64,000 bases of DNA, taken from NCBI GenBank assembly GCA_910584055.1, contig CAJTZS010000023.1, positions 1 to 64,000 on the forward strand, read 5' to 3'. Numbering within the stretch: the stretch's first letter is position 1; the number at the start of each line of letters is the position of its first letter. This document shows, in pieces, positions 59,581-64,000 of the stretch. This DNA is from an uncultured Muribaculaceae bacterium (GTDB lineage Bacteria > Bacteroidota > Bacteroidia > Bacteroidales > Muribaculaceae). The notes beneath the pieces were generated by a model, which searched no databases, had not been told where the DNA came from, and was given only the letters and a program-made list of their open reading frames with translations. The translations under genes were made by a program, and so were the position numbers.

Positions 59581-60597
59581 ATGGAAAATCTATTGATTTT
59601 ACCTGAGCCTAAAAGATTAAGCTGGCTCAATGAGTACGCAACAGACGCAGAAGTTATCACAGACATTCCGCAAAGAGAGAAAAAGACACTACCGTTTATC
59701 GAAGCCAACACAAAGGCTGTAGAACTTCCACACCTCAGAAATGAGTGCATCGTGCCGGTGTTCAGCAAAGACAATGAGCTGACAATCTCGCACCCTGCAT
59801 TTATCGAAACGGTTGCGGAAGCGGTCAGCACGTTCTACAACGGAGAGAGAATCGAAACGCCTGAAATCCGAGTGTCGCACATCATAAAGGGAAGAATCCC
59901 CGAAGCGATACACAAGCCTGCAAGTCAGCTCTTGGAAACGGACAAGACGATTTACTACGAGCGTATGATGTTCTGCATCGAAATCCCCACTATCCATGAA
60001 ACGGTAGAGGGAAACAAGCTCACTCTGACCGTCGGCGGTGTCCGTGCCTACAATAACATGAATCTCTACTCTAAAAAGTCAGCGGAGAGATTCAAAATCT
60101 TTGTGGGCTTCAAGAATCTTGTGTGCTGCAACCTCTGTGTTTCATCTGACGGATTCGTGGAGCAGTTGGAAGTATCAAACACTTCTGATCTCTACCTCCG
60201 CACCCTTGAAATGCTCAACCGCTACAACCCTGCCAAACATCTGCACCTAATGCAGACACTTGGCAAAACCTCCATGACGGAACACCAGTTCTGTCAGATT
60301 CTTGGGAAAATGAGGCTTTATCAGGCATTGCCCCAAAAGGTACAGCGCAACATTCCACGGTTGCTGATAACTGACACGCAAATCAATGCAGTGGCAAAAG
60401 CCTATATCAGTGACCCTGATTTTGGTTCTTACGGCTCTGACATTGATATGTGGAAGTTCTACAACCTCCTTACGGGAGCGAACAAGAGTAGCTATATAGA
60501 CAGCTTCCTTGACCGCTCTTTTAACGCTACGGAAGTGTCACAAGGCATTAACGCCGCACTGCATGGCGATGACCGTTATTCGTGGTTTATCAACTGA
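59581..60597 (+). CDS. DUF3871 family protein
   Basis: 338 residues from ATG 59581 (MENLLILPEPKRL). The block SHPAFIETVAEAVSTFYNG, RVSHIIKGRIPEAIHKPA, IYYERMMFCIEIPTI and LTVGGVRAYNNMNLYSKKSAE matches DUF3871, a family largely restricted to Bacteroidetes mobile elements. The C-terminus DMWKFYNLLTGANKSSYID is also typical. The function is unknown. It is a good marker of the element. Confidence 0.8.
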   Translation: MENLLILPEPKRLSWLNEYATDAEVITDIPQREKKTLPFIEANTKAVELPHLRNECIVPVFSKDNELTISHPAFIETVAEAVSTFYNGERIETPEIRVSHIIKGRIPEAIHKPASQLLETDKTIYYERMMFCIEIPTIHETVEGNKLTLTVGGVRAYNNMNLYSKKSAERFKIFVGFKNLVCCNLCVSSDGFVEQLEVSNTSDLYLRTLEMLNRYNPAKHLHLMQTLGKTSMTEHQFCQILGKMRLYQALPQKVQRNIPRLLITDTQINAVAKAYISDPDFGSYGSDIDMWKFYNLLTGANKSSYIDSFLDRSFNATEVSQGINAALHGDDRYSWFIN

Positions 60598-60654
60598 AAT
60601 CTGAACCGTGGGGGACGCTCTGAAAACGGGTGTTCCCCACACTTCTACATTACC

Positions 60655-60801
60655 ATGAATCAGAATCACAAAGATGTCGCACGTGAAAGAGGCGTGCTTG
60701 CAGTCTGTGTTGTCGTTGGACTGATACTTTTCTGTATCAATCCGCTAATAGTCGTGTTCCTTTGGCTTATATGGCTTTTAATCACCACCGTAATCCGCTG
60801 A
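60655..60801 (+). CDS. Small 48-residue membrane protein
   Basis: ATG 60655, TGA 60799-60801. The first 12 residues are polar (MNQNHKDVARER); the rest is almost wholly hydrophobic with two possible membrane segments and ends with Arg. It follows the DUF3871 gene after 57 bases, possibly in the same transcript. Not recognised; a small toxin or accessory membrane peptide is possible. Confidence 0.5.
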   Translation: MNQNHKDVARERGVLAVCVVVGLILFCINPLIVVFLWLIWLLITTVIR

Positions 60802-60904
60802 CAATTCATCAGGGCATTTGAACACATCGGTTTCAGGTGTCCTGATTTTTCTTTTTATGCTGAAAAACATTCTCACAGATAGCCCCACCAATAGCATTTT
60901 TTCG

Positions 60905-60912
60905 TAATTTTG
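60905..60912 (+). promoter_or_regulatory. -7 element of the structured RNA gene
   Basis: TAATTTTG matches TAnnTTTG and ends six bases before the first paired stem of the RNA structure, exactly where transcription should start. No convincing -33 TTTG is seen. Confidence 0.55.
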
Positions 60913-60915
60913 TAC

Positions 60916-61181
60916 CTGATTCGCAGAGCCAAAGAGTTGGCTTGATTGTGAATCGGTAAATAACGAAAGGTGTTATTGAAATTATCTTCTTAGTTCAAAT
61001 CTCGCAAATTTGATATTCCACGAAGATGATTGGCGATAGCACCTGCACTGATTGCATATACCCTGCCGTAATTGGCGGAATATATAGCAGAATCGGTGTG
61101 GGGCTATTGCTTTATCTGTGGAATAGGCAATGCGAGAGCCTGAACTAAAGATAAAGCAGATACAATCCTCACACCTTTTTC
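60916..61181 (+). ncRNA. Candidate large structured noncoding RNA
   Basis: About 265 bases with no reading frame and five consecutive nested stems. I: CTGATTC/GAATCGG with inner AGCCAA/TTGGCT (60916-60956). II: AATAAC/GTTATT (60959-60977). III: ATTATCTTC/GAAGATGAT with inner TCAAAT/ATTTGA (60981-61030). IV: GCGATAG/CTATTGC with inner CACTGATT/AATCGGTG and CTGCC/GGCGG (61033-61110). V: GCTTTATCT/AGATAAAGC with inner AGGC/GCCT (61109-61157). A late CCTCACACC (61167-61175) plus T5 can pair back to GGTGTGGGG (61095-61103), giving a pseudoknot or a terminator. A promoter-like site precedes it. The class is not recognised. Confidence 0.65.
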
Positions 61182-61195
61182 ATGTCTAATTGTAA

Positions 61196-61804
61196 ATGTT
61201 GCAGAGAGGATTATGTGACCGAGAAACAAGAATGTCAGAATTTGTAACAATCACAAGAAAAGAAGCATTTGAATGTGCAATTGCATTTTCCGCGTCAATT
61301 GCTGTCGTGCTAAATAACTCTAAGACCATATTATACGATTTTGCATTATATTTAATGGAGAAATCACTTTCTCCAATACAATGCCTACAACCGTGCGAAA
61401 AATTCAAATGGAATGATGATGGCAAGTATGGAGAGAAAAGCTATGCGTTTATTCCGGTAGGTTATCCTTATTCTGATTTACTATTAGGTAATATTGGGAA
61501 ATATATGGGAGAGGACGCAATTTATACGCGCTTTCAAGCAAAGAAGCACCCTGCAAAATGGATTGGAGAGGTTCTTTCTGATTATCATATTCAGTGTGGA
61601 TATTCAATGGGAATGCTTTCATCTATAACACTAAACTATAGTAATCCTATTTCCAAGAAGAATCATAAGGAATGGATAAATATAAAATGCGATGGACATT
61701 CTATTTACTTTCCTTACTATACAGAGCTAGAACGGAATGCTATACTTTCCAAATTTCCCATGCTTAATATAGACGAACTATATGACGAATATTGGATAGA
61801 ATAA
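61196..61804 (+). CDS. Unknown protein downstream of the structured RNA
   Basis: 202 residues from ATG 61196; ATG 61232 (MSEFVTITRKEAFEC) is an alternative start. It is soluble, has aromatic-rich segments (YAFIPVGYPYSDLLLGNIGKYMG), and no known motif or signal peptide is seen. It begins 15 bases after the RNA's putative T run and may be controlled by it. It is followed closely by the membrane protein at 61812. Confidence 0.5.
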   Translation: MLQRGLCDRETRMSEFVTITRKEAFECAIAFSASIAVVLNNSKTILYDFALYLMEKSLSPIQCLQPCEKFKWNDDGKYGEKSYAFIPVGYPYSDLLLGNIGKYMGEDAIYTRFQAKKHPAKWIGEVLSDYHIQCGYSMGMLSSITLNYSNPISKKNHKEWINIKCDGHSIYFPYYTELERNAILSKFPMLNIDELYDEYWIE

Positions 61805-61811
61805 TTTAACC

Positions 61812-62267
61812 GTGAAAATCTACTATAGGTTATTAAAAAGTACCTTAGTTGGCGCATTGGTTATTGTTGGATTGCTGACATGGCTTTTGCGTTCATGCTA
61901 TTACGACCATAAACCTGAATCCGTTTTATATGGGAATTGGGAAATGACAGATTCTTGCGGTTTGAGCAATAATCCTATTCTAACATTTGATTGGAACGGA
62001 AAATATTATGATTCCAACACCGGGCATGAAGTCTGGAATTACAGGTTCATCAAGCCTGATTCTCTGATTCTGTATCATCATGTTTTATATGAAGAAAGAT
62101 ATAAGATACTCAATCTTACGGAAGATACTCTGACCGTGAGATTATCAGAGAGTATTTTTCATGCGGTAGATAATGGAGAGGAAATAGAAGCGCAATATGG
62201 TGACGGCTCAAAGCCTATCTATACCTATATCCGCATAAATCATAGTACTACACCTGATTTCAAATAA
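61812..62267 (+). CDS. Membrane-anchored lipocalin-like protein
   Basis: 151 residues, GTG start. One N-terminal membrane segment (about 8-26) is followed by an outer region with GNWEMTDSCG...ILTFDWNGKYYDS...YKILNLTEDTLTVRL, a pattern of beta strands like lipocalin-like domains of Bacteroidetes. The Cys in LLRSCYYD sits after the hydrophobic stretch but does not make a good lipobox. Envelope cargo of unknown role. Confidence 0.55.
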   Translation: MKIYYRLLKSTLVGALVIVGLLTWLLRSCYYDHKPESVLYGNWEMTDSCGLSNNPILTFDWNGKYYDSNTGHEVWNYRFIKPDSLILYHHVLYEERYKILNLTEDTLTVRLSESIFHAVDNGEEIEAQYGDGSKPIYTYIRINHSTTPDFK

Positions 62268-62276
62268 CAATATTGT

Positions 62277-62420
62277 ATGGATTTAATATTCGACCAACTT
62301 GTAAGTCGCGTAAAGTTTATATGGATCCTCATACTCTGTTTATTATTCGTATTCTTTGTATTAGACCCTATCGTAAAACGGATAGATAAATGGATAGAAA
62401 ACCGTAAGAATCATAAATAA
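62277..62420 (+). CDS. Small 47-residue membrane protein
   Basis: ATG 62277, TAA 62418-62420. A single hydrophobic segment (about residues 13-31) is followed by a basic tail (KRIDKWIENRKNHK), positive side toward the cytoplasm. It lies nine bases after the 61812 gene and so is likely cotranscribed. Not recognised. Confidence 0.5.
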   Translation: MDLIFDQLVSRVKFIWILILCLLFVFFVLDPIVKRIDKWIENRKNHK

Positions 62421-62551
62421 TCCAAGAGGACATTTTTTGAGATTTTTCTCTTTTATAGGGTGAATCTGAAAAATGTACCTCTTTATTAGTTCTTGGATAA
62501 CACAATCAAAAACAGTATATTTATAAAGTAAATCCTTAATACCAAATATTT

Positions 62552-63343
62552 ATGAAACGAATTAGTTTATGTTTAACTACGATATTAATAGCGTGTTTTC
62601 ATTTAATCGCACAACAAATAACGGAAATTGCGATTGTTCCTGATGAAACATTGACATTAGAAAAATTAGATAGCATGCCAGAATATAAAGGCGGTCAAAA
62701 TGCTTTATTAAAAGTTCTTTCAGATAACCTTATCTACCCCACGGAATGCGTGGAAGCCAATATACAAGGCTCTGTACTGGTGCAATTTGTCGTGTCATCA
62801 AAAGGTAAGATTAAAGATATTACGGTATTGCGAAGCGTTCATCCATTATTAGATGCAGAAGCAGTCAGAGTGGTTGGATTGCTTTGTGATTGGAAACCCG
62901 GAATAAAAGATGGAACGGAGGTAAATACATATTATAATCTTCCTATCTCCTTCAAATTACAAGATGAAACACTGCCTGATTTTAGTAAATGGACTTACTT
63001 TGAATTGCGTGACGGACTGATTGATTTCTTTCAAGATCTCTATAAAGATATACCTGACCCTGAATATGAAATGATTAAGGCAGAAGTTATCAATGAATTT
63101 ACAGGTGTTAAATGTGTGATTCATTTTACAGAATTGCCTAATTATTTTAGGATTCCAACTGAAACAGACATGTCAGTGATTATGAGCCAACAGTTAGCAC
63201 CAATGTTACCTTATGAATTTCGTAACGAATTGAGAAGCCACGATATTAAATTGAATTTTGAAATTCACGAGGATTCAACAAATAAGGTCTATAAAATTAA
63301 AATTGATAACGACCTATGGATTCCAGAAAATGCTCTCAAATAA
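62552..63343 (+). CDS. TonB C-terminal-domain protein
   Basis: 263 residues with a signal peptide (about 1-20, ending LIAQQ). A TonB-like C-terminal domain (about 45-135) has IYPTECVEANIQGSVLVQFV, SSKGKIKDITVLRSVHPLLDAEA and the closing YNLPISFKL. About 120 further residues follow and are not recognised. Unlike real TonB it has no long Pro-rich linker, so it is probably a periplasmic protein that borrows the domain. Confidence 0.75.
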   Translation: MKRISLCLTTILIACFHLIAQQITEIAIVPDETLTLEKLDSMPEYKGGQNALLKVLSDNLIYPTECVEANIQGSVLVQFVVSSKGKIKDITVLRSVHPLLDAEAVRVVGLLCDWKPGIKDGTEVNTYYNLPISFKLQDETLPDFSKWTYFELRDGLIDFFQDLYKDIPDPEYEMIKAEVINEFTGVKCVIHFTELPNYFRIPTETDMSVIMSQQLAPMLPYEFRNELRSHDIKLNFEIHEDSTNKVYKIKIDNDLWIPENALK

Positions 63344-63419
63344 TTCGATACATCTAAAAGTACACAAACCAACAAACTCAATCAAATCATTTTCTAAAAT
63401 TCAAAAATCTCTCTTACAG

Positions 63420-64000
63420 ATGAAATACTTACCAATCTTTCTAATCAGCTTGATACTGCTCTGCGCTATTGGGTGTGGGAGCAAACAATCTAAACAGCTG
63501 TGTTCTTATACGACAGCAGATAGTTTGCTTGTTAAAAGTTTTTATGCAGATATGCAAGGCATGAATAGTGAAGAAAAAGCACGATTTATCGCTGACGCAT
63601 TGGCAGAGTTGGATAGCACATATTATATTAAATTTACCTCAAAGATTAATGGCTATTCTGTTAAAGCAGAGGTAAAATCTATATATCCATGTTCAGGGGG
63701 ATATATAGGAAGTGCGATACTCCTTTTTACAAACGATAGCATTACACGGACAGTCTTTCACCCTATGTTCTTCTTCACGGATTCTATATTCAATGGTATG
63801 CACACAAGACGGCTAAACTATGTTGATTATAAAATTGGCAATTCTGACTATTATAATTCCAATCAATTAGGACAGTTTAGCGATGTTCCGTTTGCGTTCT
63901 TTGATGTTGACTTTGACGGAAACAAGGAATTAATATTGCGACACCCATTCATAGGGCAACGATTTAGGTCGGCGTATGCTCCGTTAAAAGAATCATTATC
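63420..64000 (+). CDS. Lipoprotein, 3' end beyond the window
   Basis: ATG 63420; at least 193 codons are open to the window end. The N-terminus MKYLPIFLISLILLCAIGCG is a signal sequence with a lipobox (AIGC). The mature part contains FAFFDVDFDGNKELILRH, an FG-GAP/EF-hand-like 'D-x-D-x-D-G-x-x-E-L' loop that may bind calcium. It is the next gene after the TonB-domain protein and part of the envelope cargo of the element. Confidence 0.65.
   Translation, partial: MKYLPIFLISLILLCAIGCGSKQSKQLCSYTTADSLLVKSFYADMQGMNSEEKARFIADALAELDSTYYIKFTSKINGYSVKAEVKSIYPCSGGYIGSAILLFTNDSITRTVFHPMFFFTDSIFNGMHTRRLNYVDYKIGNSDYYNSNQLGQFSDVPFAFFDVDFDGNKELILRHPFIGQRFRSAYAPLKESL

Larger units (their letters stand above)
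54650..64000 (+). mobile_element. Integrative element at tRNA-Phe (left part only)
   Basis: Begins at tRNA-Phe with a tyrosine integrase and continues with ParB-like, replication-like and DUF3871 genes common in Bacteroidales mobile elements, then an RNA gene and cargo. The genes are all on one strand and lower in GC than the chromosome to the left. No relaxase or conjugation gene is visible, so it may be a mobilisable or satellite-like element. The right attachment repeat is not in the window, and the real left boundary would be the 3' end of the tRNA. Confidence 0.7.

Noticed and set aside
60905..61181. Retron or tmRNA as the identity of the structured RNA
   Set aside because: No reverse transcriptase gene lies nearby, and no tRNA-like alanine acceptor or tag reading frame is visible.

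Overview
The window looks like a chromosomal segment of a Bacteroidales bacterium, most likely a gut Muribaculaceae/Bacteroides relative. The evidence is the many promoter-like sites of the form TAnnTTTG, weak Shine-Dalgarno sites, a UpxY-type antiterminator in front of a polysaccharide locus, a type IX secretion plug protein, a secreted protein with a C-terminal sorting-like tail, and Bacteroidetes-type integrase and DUF3871 genes. No species call is possible from sequence reading alone.

Region 1 (1-12381) is the S10-spc-alpha ribosomal protein cluster from rplV to rplQ, with secY, map, infA and rpoA in the usual order, all on the + strand. It is closed by a strong terminator. It is interrupted between rplP and rpmC by an intrinsic terminator followed by a new promoter-like site, and there are possible regulatory leaders before rpsM and rpsD.

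Region 2 (12446-33243) is a surface polysaccharide (capsule/exopolysaccharide) locus. Its consensus promoter lies between two 34-bp inverted repeats, each built like a tyrosine-recombinase core site (12-bp arms, 5-bp asymmetric centre), so the locus is probably phase variable. After UpxY- and UpxZ-like regulators come an MNT/HEPN toxin-antitoxin pair and a HEPN-tailed protein. The synthesis genes follow: UDP-glucuronate epimerase, acyltransferase, flippase, a CapA / arginase-like / TupA-like ATP-grasp trio, polymerase, three glycosyltransferases, a CapK-like adenylating enzyme, a heparinase-like lyase, WecB and WecC. The AT-rich middle (about 17.7-30.7 kb) looks horizontally acquired.

Region 3 (33.2-40.5 kb) is a small accessory or defence-like island. 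It holds an SF1 helicase with a DUF2290-like partner, an opposite-strand pair of unknown genes, two copies of a REP palindrome, a three-gene cassette (Cas2-fold-like small protein, DUF3696-type ATPase, unknown effector), a truncated higB and an intact higA.

Region 4 (40.5-54.4 kb) is ordinary chromosome: an SDR-like protein, a thioredoxin-fold lipoprotein, a secreted PI-PLC-like enzyme, cardiolipin synthase, DUF3109, the T9SS plug protein, uracil-DNA glycosylase, tRNA-Arg, CorA, an M64 peptidase and a HEPN-like protein.

Region 5 (54.65 kb to the end) is the left part of an integrative element inserted at tRNA-Phe. It has a tyrosine integrase, ParB-like and replication-like proteins, a DUF3871 protein, small membrane proteins, envelope cargo genes, and a strongly structured, apparently noncoding RNA at about 60.9-61.2 kb that has its own promoter-like site. 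The right end lies outside the window.
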